Made by a program: the position numbers and the translations under genes. Shown piece by piece: positions 10,698 through 21,000 of a DNA stretch of 64,000 bases (positions within the stretch are counted from its first letter, which is position 1; every line of letters begins with the position of its first letter). This DNA comes from Callorhinus ursinus (Eukaryota; Chordata; Mammalia; Carnivora; Otariidae): positions 1,817,236 through 1,881,235 of the forward strand of contig NW_020313168.1 in assembly GCF_003265705.1 (NCBI RefSeq), in the 5' to 3' direction. The notes below the pieces were generated by a model that was not told the DNA's origin, did no database searches, and was given only the letters and a program-made list of their open reading frames with translations.

Positions 10698-11599
10698 CCT
10701 GGCCGGGGGCGTGGGGAGCAGACGGACGTGTGCCTAGCAGCCGCTGCCTGCAGGGTGGCCCCAGGGGCTGGGTGCCGAGCTGCTCTGGTCAGGCAGCACC
10801 CACCTGCGCCCACGTGCGGTGGTCTCAGGCCCAGGAAGAGCGTCTGGGAGTGGGAGAGTAGAGAAGGGGCGTGCAGGGCAGGGGTGAGGGCTGGGCGGGG
10901 CTGTCCCTCAGCTGTGCCACCGCAGGGGCTACAAGGGCCGAGAGGGCCAGAAGCGCCCTTGGGTGTCCCTTCCACACGGTGCCAGCGCTGCCCTGAGTGA
11001 CCACGGAATGCCCGGCACATCTGAGACCAGGTCATAAAAGCCCGGGGGGCCGTGTCCCGGCTGAAAGCTGACGGCAGCCCCACAGAGGGGGCTCGGAGCC
11101 AGCAGCACCCGGTGGCGGCTCAGCATCCCGACCCTCACAGCTGAGGCGCCGATGGCCTTGCGGTCAGCGGCTGGGCCCGGCTCTTCGTTCCGCGGCCGGG
11201 GGTAGCAGCTGCCCTGCCACGACCCGCCCCCGAACCCGGGGCTCAGAGGCCGCCTAGCTGCCTGCCAGGGGTCTTGGGGCCCCTCCCAAGCTGGCCTCGT
11301 GGCTGTTGGTGGGAGGGCTGCCCGATCGCCGTGCCGCTTCCTCTAGCACCGGTGATCCGAGGGCCTGGTGCCAGGGCTGCCCGCTTCGTGCCCCCAGCGG
11401 TCGCAGGGCCCTGAGATGCCTCCAGGCCCTTCGTGTCCCCAGGTCGCAGACTTACTGGCCCTGCGAGTCCCTGCAACTCCGCCCTCCCTCTTGACGTGCG
11501 CGGACCTAGGAGAGTTTCGGTTTCCCGCAAGCACAGCCCGGATTCAAACCCAGACCAGCCCAAAGCCCCGCTCCGGAGCCACGCTCTCCGGCCTCTCTT

Positions 11600-12700
11600 T
11601 GGGTATTTTGTTTATTGAGGTGACATTCACGTCACATACAACTCAGTATTTTAAAGTGAACAATTCAGTGCATTTAGTGCCTTCACAACGTTGTGCAACC
11701 ACTACCCCTGTGTAGTTCTAGAACATTCTCATCACCCCAGGAAAGCACTCCATGCCCGTTAAGTAATCACTCCCCCCGCCCCCCAGCTCCTAGTAACCAC
11801 TGGTCTGTCCGTTTCTGTGCATTTGCCGACCCCGGATATTTCATAAAAGAAGTATACAGTATGTGGCCTTCTGTGTCTGTCCTCTTTCCACGTCCGTCCA
11901 CGTTGTGGCAGGTGTCAGTACTTGCTTTTTAGAGCTGAGGAATAAATACTCCATTGTGTGGCAAGACCACATTTTGTTTATTCGTCCGTCAGGGGACGCC
12001 TGGGTTGCGTCCACCTTCAGCTGTGAAGAGCGCGGCCAAGAACGTGCGTGCACTGTACGGCCTGTGCGTTCCTCTGGGTAAGTGTCCAGGAGGCGAGCCA
12101 CCGAGGAGCGCGCTAACGGTAGGCTTAGCGCCGCGCTGCATCGAGCACGAGGACCCCCTCCACCTCCCGGCCACACTAGCCACGTGCCGTCTTCGGGATT
12201 CTGGCCGATTCGTGTCCATTCCCGGGCTCTCCATCCTGCTTCCCTGGCCGGGCCGCCCACCCTCACCCCAGCACCGCCGTTTGGATCGCCGTAGCTTTGT
12301 AGTTAAGTTTTGAAACAGGGAAATACAAATCCTCCAAGTTTTTTCATTACTCTTCTGGCTATTTGGGGGGGGGGGGTCCTTGCAATTTCATATGCCTTTG
12401 AGGGTTGGCCTTCCCACTTCTGCAAAAAGGCGATGGGGGTTTTGATAAGGATGAGATCACCGTGGAGTGTTGCCACTGATGTCCACTGGGCCTTCGTGCC
12501 CGTGTGCTGGGGCCAGCTCTGCCTTCCGCGACGCGTGTGGTCCTCGGCGTGTAAGTCTGCACCTCCTTTGTTAAATCTGTTCCAAGGTATTCTGCTCGTT
12601 TGGTAAATGGAATTGGCGTCTTCATTTCCTTTTCGGGCTGCTCCTTGTTGGGGCGCCATTTGCTTTTCCCCCAGTCCAGAAAGTTCTGGTACATAGCAAA
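11600..12700 (-). mobile_element. Old L1 fragment, 3' UTR to late ORF2, antisense
   Basis: The plus strand follows the reverse complement of an old L1 3' end: TTTATTGAGGTGACATTCAC, TTTAAAGTGAACAATTCAGT, CTCCATTGTGTGGCAAGACC, TTTTGTTTATTCGTC. Later come late-ORF2 landmarks (TGCACCTCCTTTGTTAAATC, AATTGGCGTCTTCATTTCCT). It is heavily diverged and has no open reading frame. Confidence 0.75.
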
Positions 12701-15700
12701 AAAGAAAGAAAACCACACATGGTGTCCACTCTGTCCTCGGTTGTAGCTGTTGCAGGCCTCCGCCCCCTTCCCTGGGGCGCCCGGGGTCCTGTGTGTGGCT
12801 GGGGCTCCCTCAGAGCCAGCGGGGTCGCTGGAAGGGCTTGGTCTGGGCCCTCCGATTAGGAGAAAGCTGGACTTAGAGTGCATGATGTGTGTTGGGGGCT
12901 GGGCTGTCATGGTCCCCAGGGACCCTCCCCTGCGGGGCAGGACTACGGCGCATGCTGGGGACAAGCTCTGGGCCTGGCTCCTACTGGTCTCCCCCCAGCC
13001 CCTTCCCACCATAGTCGGGGTCCACTCTGGGAGGCCCCAGTCTTGACTCCCACGTGGAGGGGTACAGCACCAGACCGGCTCTGCTGCCCACCCGGATCAG
13101 TGCTCCGTTCTGCGGTGGTGGCTTGTCCCCCTTAGTGCTCCTCTTTTGAGACTCCTTCTACACAGTGGGCAGCGCCTGGGTTGGTTCGTCTGCATCCTCG
13201 GCCACCTGTCCTGTTAGGCCTGGTGCTGCCGACCAGCTGGCCAACCCTCCCTGGAGGCCCCTTGGGCTGAGGCTCTTGGGTGAAGCCTCCTCACCCCCTG
13301 CCTCTCCCAGTGCTGGGGGCGGGGGAGAGACGGAGATGGGCCTCTGCCTCCCGACCCCCTGTGCCCTGTTGCATGTGCCACGCCGCGTGGCTGAGCAGTC
13401 TGCTCACTGGTACAGGTGGGTGGCCGCGGCGACCCTGGCTCCCTCCGCGGCTTCGTTCCAGTGGGGGCCTGGCAGGCGGGGGCCATGGGGGCTGCCCTGA
13501 CCCAGGATGTTCCGGCTGGACAGGTGGGTGGGGAGCACGGCGCTCGCCCTTGGTCCTGTCTCGGAGACATGAAGCCCACCCCTCACGAGTGGGTGAAGGC
13601 CCCGTCCGTCCAGGTGGAACGAAGGGGCTGTAGTTGATTTCCTCTTCTAGCCGCCGCTGCCGAGGAGGAGAAATTGAGAGAAACTGAGAGAAGGCCGCAA
13701 GTATGGCCTCGAAACCGATTAGCTGAGGGCCTGACAACAGTCACTGAAACTCTCTCCGCAGCTCCCTCCTAAACCCTGAGGCCGGGCCGCCTGCCAGGCG
13801 GGGGCAGGGCTGGCGGGGGGTCTCCCGCCCCCTCCGGGAGAAGGAGCTGACGGCCCCAGTTCCTAGTAAAGCCCTGAGGTCAAGCCCCTGGTTAAAACCT
13901 CGGAGAAGAATGGGTCCATGGAGGCCGCCCGCCTGCTCGGTGGGAATCGTAGGCGGACGGGCTGCACACCCCCCCCCCCGTAATTCTTCCCACACTCTCT
14001 CTGCCGGGCCTTCTGTCCTGAGACTGAATGACCAGCGCACGCAGGCGTGCCTGCACACGTGTGCACCCCATGTCCCCGCGGTCACCCGGTGAGCGCGGGT
14101 CTGCTGTAGGGGCCTCTGCACCTCCCTTACCATGAGGACAGCCTAGGGGATGCTCCCCAGAAGTCTGACTCAGGACACACCTTCGGGCCACCGCTACCCC
14201 GCGCGGTGGCTCCAGGGGGCCCAGCAGGACGACCCCACGAGATGCCACTGCCCGAGGAAGCTGCCGTCCCCTCCCCCGGGGCGCCGCTGTGCAGCGGGCC
14301 TGGGCCTGGGCGGGTTGAGGGGGTGGGGGGGGGGGGGGTGAGGAACGAGTCGCCTGGCGGGCCCCTGGCGCCCCCCGGTGGCCAACTCCCGCCGCGCATC
14401 CAGCTTTCACTCTTCGGAGCACCGTGTTTGCCCTCAAGTCCTGGCGACGGAAAAACCGATGTTGACAGGAAAATATTACTTTCTCAGCGGAAGCACGGGC
14501 GCTGGAAGGCTGGGTATCTTTCTTGCAGAAAACAAACGTCGCCCGGTCAGGAGCTGCGGCGCTCAGAGCCCCGGGTTTCCATGGCGACGGCCGCCCTCCC
14601 CACCTGCGACCGGAGCGGAACAGGCGCTGCGCTGGGGGTTCGGCCTCTGCCCCGCGCGGCCACTCCGGGGCTGATGCCCCCCCTCCACCCCTTTCCCCCA
14701 CCGAGGGCAGGACAGACGCTTTTCTTCCCATTCCGGCCGCCACCCACCTCCTCTTGGCAGAGGGTCCCCTGCATTTGGGGGCTCTGCTTGATGGGGGTCT
14801 TTGACCTGAGGCTTGCAGACCGAGGGAATGGTCGGCGGACTAAAGCCCCTTAAGGATGTCCGCGTCCTACCCTGGGGGCCGTGACTCCGGGGAACAGGGG
14901 CTAGGGGGATGTTGCAGGCGGCCCTGAGGCCAGGCCGAGGCTGCCTGTGACGTCGGGGGACTGTCCCCCAGGGTCCTTAAAAGCGGAAGAGGGGGCAGAG
15001 AGCGTCAGAGTCATGAGACACGAGAAGCTCCTGGAACCGGGGATGCGGCAGATCCTGGAAGCTGGGAAAGGCGGGAAATTGGAGTGCCCCCTGGGCCTCT
15101 CCGGAACCCAGGAGTGTTTGCGGCCATGGGGGTCTGCTGCAGCAGCCACGGGAGGCTCGCACAGGGGTGTCATCAATCTGGGGGACCCTCAGTGCTATTC
15201 CCAAGGCCTGGACGTTTTCTTTCCCAACTGCCCCTTGCTGCAGTCCCTGAGGACCCTGTCCGGAGCCCCCTGAGCCCACTCCTGTCGTCGCTGCGGCGCA
15301 GGTGCCCGTGCTGCTGGGGTGTGAGCATTCCTTCTAGAACAAGGGCCCACACAGAGCCCCCAGAACCTCTCACCCTGGCAGAACCAACCAATGCCTACTG
15401 GGCAGTGATTTCTCCAGGAAGCCGGCCAGCCCCTCCCAGGGGGGCCCACAGCGGGCAGCGATGGTGACCTTGCGTCCTGGGAGTCACGTCGAGCCCCATC
15501 TGCGACGGCGGCCGCGTGACCTGAGTGCATCGGCGCCTCCTCTCGCTGCACCCCGGCGCCTCCTCTCGCTGCACCCCGGTGCGCCCAAACCTCCCCATTG
15601 CTCCCCCCGCCCCTCGCTTTGGAGCTGGTGTGCGTAATTCACCGGACCTGGGGTACACCCCTGCCCCACGCAGCACCCCCACCCTTGGTGGAGTGAAGGT

Positions 15701-16185
15701 CTCAAAGGGGCCTCAGTGTGAGGATGCCCGAGTCGCGACCCCAGTTGTGCCCCCACCCAGTGGACGTGGCTTTGGGCGAGTTACTTAATTCCCGGCCTCC
15801 ACTTCCTTTCACAGGGGTGACAAGAGCCTATCCGCAAGCGGCGTCCAGGAAGCCACCCCCATGGAAGGATCGGGGGCCCCTCATGACCCACTCGCGTCTT
15901 CAGAGGCCGGAGAGCGTCGGGTGGGCGGCGGGGCTTCGCGGGGGTGACGCATGGGCCGGCGGGGTCGGAGAGGGCGGGGAGGCGGACTTGGCCGCGGAGC
16001 CTCCGGAAGGAACCGGGGCGGCAGCCCACGCCCTCCGCGAGGAGAGGCCCCGCCCCGCCGACCGCACCCCCACAAACGTCCGGTCCCCCCGACCACACCC
16101 GCCAGCCCCGCCCCCGCCCCACAAACGTCCCGCCCCCGACCACACCCTCAGCCCCGCCCCCGCCCCCCCCCACAAGCTACAAGGC
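12701..16185. other. Intergenic GC-rich DNA downstream of RPTOR
   Basis: No coding exon is recognised. It holds homopolymer C or G tracts (about 13970, 14324-14339), a 23 bp duplicated unit at 15531-15576 and the C-rich repeats at 16070-16175. Long open frames on both strands look like chance effects of high G+C. Confidence 0.6.
16070..16175 (-). repeat. G-rich tandem repeat just past the RPTOR poly(A) site
   Basis: On the plus strand, two copies with a period of about 49-50 bp plus a partial third carry CACAAACGTCC, GACCACACCC and GCCCCGCCCCCGCCCC; they begin at 16071, 16120 and 16171. Read on the RPTOR strand these are G-rich runs with GGGGCGGGG (Sp1/MAZ-like) motifs. They begin about 35-40 bases beyond the AATAAA. 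Confidence 0.75.
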
Positions 16186-16189
16186 TGCA

Positions 16190-17962
16190 GACAGACCACC
16201 TCTGCACTTGTTTATTGTCATGAACAGTTGTCGTTTGCTCTCACTTTCACTCCGCAATTCTCATTTGGTAAAATAAATAGAGATAAACGAACCTTCAGGG
16301 CGTGCTCTGTGGAGCCCCGGTTAACTCCATGATTGGATTTTCGCGTCGGACCCGGGAAGACCCAGCCGGCCGCCGCGTGGGCGGTCCCGTGTCCGCACAG
16401 ACCGCCCAGCTCCGCGGCCTGGAGTCCGCCGCGCCCGACCCATCCGGTGGGCCAGCTGCCGGGCGCGGACAGGTGCCAGGTGCCGGCAGCCTGGGAGCCC
16501 GTGCGGACCCCGTCCCGGAGCCGGCTCCCGGGGCGCACGGGCGTCCCCGCGGCCGCAGAGCCCGGTGCTGCCCGGTCCCCGGGGACACGGCCCTGGCGGA
16601 GGCAGAGCACCCGCCGCAGCACGACGGGACTCACATTCCCACTATTATGGCCTCGTAGTGGCAGAATTAGTTAAGCCAGCTCACTCCTCCCCTATCTGAA
16701 GAATCTTGATTCCCAAGGAAAATGGAAAAAATGCTTTTCAGAATATCATCATTGTGGTTTTGTTTTACAAGCGCTGTTTGTAATTGCTTAGCACATTCTC
16801 TGCTGTCCTTTCTGGGGCTAAACCGTCCCCGTGGCTCTGAGGTCGTGCACGTACACGTGAAGACACACACGCACACCTGTGTGCCGACATGCAGACGCCC
16901 TGACCCGTGCCAAAGCAATCACCAAGAAACTTTTGTGCGTCACTCGCTGCAAGACACAAACTTCTGCTGAGCCAGCCAGTGGTGGGAAGAATGGGCCACT
17001 GCTGACCCACAGACGCCCGCGGCGCTCCAGCCGTCCCTGCACTGTGCGTGTGTGATGCCTGTGCAGGCCAGGAGGCCGTGGGGCCGCACAACTGTGTGCT
17101 CGCGTGTGGGCTCGGGTGTGCAGACCACGGGCCCCGCACTGCGTGTACACCCATGTGGGAGGCCACAGGCCTCGTGGCTGTCACTGCACCTGCCTAGGGA
17201 ACAGCAGCACTTGAGAGAAACAGGCCCTGTGGCCCAAGGTGGTGGCGGAATGGCCAAGGACCTGCCTCACCTGTCCGAAGCCACAGGCCCCTCCTGCTAG
17301 CGGGTCTGTGATGAGAGGGGCCTGTGCCGGGAAGGTGGGCTGTGTGGTGGAGGGGCACTGCCAGTCCTCGCTCCCCCTGGCCATGAAGGCCCCTACAAGG
17401 ACTGGCGGTTGGCGAGGGGGCTTGGGCTGTCTCCTTCTACATGCGCCGGCTCTGTCTCTTGAACTCCCCCTGCCCCCAGCCTGGAAATGCCCCCAGGAGC
17501 GCATGCGCAGAAAAAACAGCCCAGGCTAGCTTGCAGCCAGGGGGATGCAGCCCAGGCTGGCTCATGGCCAGGCAGTGGCCCAGAGACCTATGTTGAGCCC
17601 TAGAGCTCCCCTGTCCGCCAGGGTGGCTGAGCCCTGGGGAGATGGCATCTGTCTCAGAGCTTTTGTGGAGCCAATGCTCAGGTCCCTCGTGAAATAGAAC
17701 GAGTGTGTTTCCCCCTTTAAAAATCTCAGAAGCAAAACAGGACGGGAAGGGTGCTGGGGTGTCTGCGACTGTCCTTGGGCTGTCACACGGCAGGACTCCA
17801 CCAGAGGCCCCTTCCCTGGGCTCCTGGGCGTGACAGCGGCCACAGACGGACAGACAGACAGCGAGGGGCCTCCTGGAGCCCTCGGCAGCAGGTCAGGACC
17901 AGTGTTGAGGGTGTCGCGGTGGATCCACTATGTACACGGAGGCCTGGCGGGGAGGGCGCCCG
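16190..17962 (-). other. RPTOR: RPTOR 3' untranslated region
   Basis: Sequence from the TAG stop to just past the AATAAA. It includes a GC/CpG-rich block (16360-16620), an AT-richer block (16640-16810) that looks like conserved UTR, and a GT/CA-rich patch near 16850-16880. The end is inferred from the poly(A) signal. Confidence 0.65.
16211..16216 (-). terminator. RPTOR: Polyadenylation signal of RPTOR
   Basis: AATAAA on the minus strand is the only convincing minus-strand poly(A) hexamer found by eye between the stop codon and this point. It gives a 3'UTR of about 1.75 kb, similar to known RPTOR transcripts. It is followed by GT-rich sequence (GGTGGTCTGTCTG) and then a strongly G-rich stretch, both typical of a real cleavage site. 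Confidence 0.7.
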
Positions 17963-18031
17963 CTATCTGGCGCGCTTCTCCACCGAGTACACGGAGATGT
18001 AGTAGTCGTTGCTGCCCACGGCCAGGTGAGG
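17963..18031 (-). CDS. RPTOR: RPTOR last coding exon, residues 1314-1335 and stop
   Basis: It encodes PHLAVGSNDYYISVYSVEKR then AR and TAG (17963-17965), closing the propeller. Human ends KRVR. The acceptor is CTCTGCAG. The 3'UTR follows. Confidence 0.97.
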   Translation of the reverse strand, partial: PHLAVGSNDYYISVYSVEKRAR

Positions 18032-21000
18032 CTGCAGAGGAGAGCAGGGCAGGTGAGCGGGCAGGAGGGTGGGGAGGGCGCCCTGCGGCTTCCTCATCCC
18101 CACCCTGCTGTGGCTCTCAGCAGAGGCCCCACAGCCCGCCACAGGGACACAGGAGCTCCCACAGCTCCCTGCAGGGACGGTCTGGGACCCCAGTGCCACG
18201 TGTCCGGGCTGAGAGCCCCGTGCTGCATGGGGGCCTCTGGCGGAGCCCACAGACTCGTGGAGCAGCCGTAAGGGACGGGCTGCCCCTCCCCGGGGAGCAC
18301 AGTCTGGGCGAGGACACCCCAGCACCCTCTTCACTGCACAGCTTCTCCAGGGGCGGCACCAGGGCAGTGGCCAGGGGTGACAGGAAAAGCGGGGCTGTCT
18401 CATGTCTGTGCAGCCCACGACTCCCTGCCTGATGGGGGAATCTGGTGCTGTTTTTGGAGGTAGCTTGGGGGCCATGACCCTTGGAGACCCTAGGACCTGA
18501 CAAGATCTTGTTTCGTGCCATTCTTGGACACGGGGAGGGAGAAGCCCAGGGCGGCCTGGCTGTAGACACCCCTGCCCCTCTGAGTCCCCCTGCATCCCCC
18601 CTGCGCCCTGGGGGTGGGGAGACACAGACCCAGTGTGGGTGGAAGGCCAGACAGCTGATGGCCCCGACGCGCTGGCCCATAAACCCGTCATAGTACTTGA
18701 TGTGGCTGATGAGCTCCCCATTCCCGCTGTAGACGGCCGTGAACTGGTTCATGGAGCCGCTGCACATAGAAGGTCTGGCATGAGCCTTCCGCTGGGGTGG
18801 AATGTGGCCCAGGGGTGAAGCATGGGGGGGGGCGATGGGGGGTGGCAGGTGTGTCCATAGGGAGAGGTGGCCCCCCTTTCCTCTCACACGGGCACCATCC
18901 CAGACACGGGGCTGACCTACCCGCCCCTCACCCAGGCACGAGGGGCCCCACAATTACGTGGCTCCAAAGAGCTCTCCTTCCCAGGCCATGGGGGGGTAGC
19001 ACCTGTTGTTTACATGGAGACCCGAGGCTGACTCTGGGTGCTCTGAGACGGTTGGGTCAGGAAAGGCCCTTCATTTTCTCTTAGGGTTGGCACCTACCAG
19101 GCGATCAGGTTTGCCTGGGGGTGGATGTCAAGGGCCGTGAGCCCCTTCACGATCTGAAGGACATTCACAGACTCCGGCATCCGAGGGTCAAAGAAGCGTA
19201 CGTCCCCGTTGACACTGCCGGGAAAGGGTCACTGCTGGTGAGGCTGGGGCATGCCGGCCTCTGAGGGCTGGCCGCATGCAGTCCGGGGCCCACGTGCACA
19301 CGCGCTGCTCCAGGCCAAGGCCGGCTGGCCTGAGTGCCCAGTAAGGCCCCCGAGGCATGGCAGGCGCCCACCCCACTGGCCCCGGCAACCGGGACCAGCA
19401 TCAACCCCCCTGGACTCCTCCCCAGAGCCAGAAAAGGCCCTCCCTCCAAGGAGTGAAGCAGCAGTAAGTAAAGAAACAGGGGGAAGAGGATGTGAGTTAT
19501 TGGTTTCATTTCTAGTCCCGGAGATTAGATTTTGTGCAGCCAGGGGATGCAGTTACAGGATGGGAGGGAGGGGAGGTGGGAAGGCAGGGAGGCGGGGAGG
19601 CGACATGTCACCCCTGGAGGCCACCTTTCCTGCCCTTGGTCTCTGGTGGGTGTCGTTCTAAGAGCTATGTTCTGTTTTTATACTACAAATAAGGGAGAGA
19701 GCATTTCTTTGAAGAAATGGTGGCTTTGTGACAGTAAATTACATTTTGCTGTCCCTTTAACGGGCAAATAAATATTCGCTGCTCTCAGCACGGGATTTAC
19801 TGGGCAGCAGAAATGGATTTATGGGCAGACGACTACTCCATGCAGTGATCCCACAGCAAAGGGCCGGAAGGTGCCCACCCCCCTCCCGTGTACACCCTGC
19901 CGGCCGCCACTGAGCCAGCCTCCTGCTGCCCGCGGGCGAGGCTCTCCAGCGGGAGGCCCGATGTGTCCCTGCCCTCCCACCGGCCCTGACCTTTCTGGCC
20001 AGTCCCAGAGCAGAGGTTAATTAGAGCCCAGAAATGCTATCCTTTCCTGGCTGTTTAAATACCAAAGAGAAAATAATGTTTTTACAGCAATAGGTCTCAT
20101 AAATATTCCGTGCTCATTACCTCACGCTCATGATGTGGCCCTCAGGGTGCTTCTGGAGGTAGGCCTTCACCACCCAGGCTGTGTGCTCCCGGTAGGTCAT
20201 GACGCGGCTGTGGGGGGCGGGGGGAGGATGGGGTCAGAGCTGGGGGGGGGGGGGGCCGGCGGCTGGGGGGGCGGGGACAGCAGGCTGGCCGCCGGTGCAG
20301 GCAGCACGGGAGCAGGAACTAAGAAGCCGAGGGCGTGACTTCATTTGGAGTGTTCACTTAAAGCCGTCAGGGTCTGCTCTGTCTGGGGGCCGGCGGCCTC
20401 CACGCACTGCTCGCCATGGTGTTGGGACGCGGCCAGGTCCCCTGGGAGCCCCCCAGACAGGGCTTCGCACCGTGCAGCTCCCATCCCGCGACTCTGAGGG
20501 TCAGGAATGAGAACCCCAACCGAGGAGCTGCTGAAGTGGAGACCCCTGGCGCGGAGGACACACGCCACACACAGCAAGCCACGAGTCACCACTGGGGTGC
20601 GCGGGTGCCCAGTGTCACTGCCCTCAGTGCCAGGACGAGACCCCAGCTGTACCCTCAGGGCCGCCCCATGACCCTCGGCTCCCTCAGAGCCAATCTGCGA
20701 CTTTACTGCCTGCTCAGGGTAGCTTTTGAAAACGACGGCTTGATGGAGGTTAAGCTCACCCTTTCAGAGCGCATCGTGAGTGGGTTTCAGTGTGCTCACA
20801 GCCATGTGAGGGTACTTCCGCCAGCCCAGAAAGAAACCCCACTCCCCACCCTCACAGTGGCGGCTTTCTGGGGGTGCTGCCCATTCTCTGTGTGGATCCT
20901 TCTGCAGAGAACCTGCAGGGTGAGTATGGGCCCACCTGGCACCAGTCCAGACTCGGGTCTGTACTGGGAGACCCCACCCAACGTGGCCCGGCACCAGGGC

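Noticed and set aside
13892..14743. 283-codon minus-strand open frame downstream of RPTOR
   Set aside because: No homology recognised, no splice partners, and biased composition explains the lack of stops.
16272..16277. AATAAA on the plus strand
   Set aside because: Wrong strand for RPTOR, and no plus-strand gene ends here.
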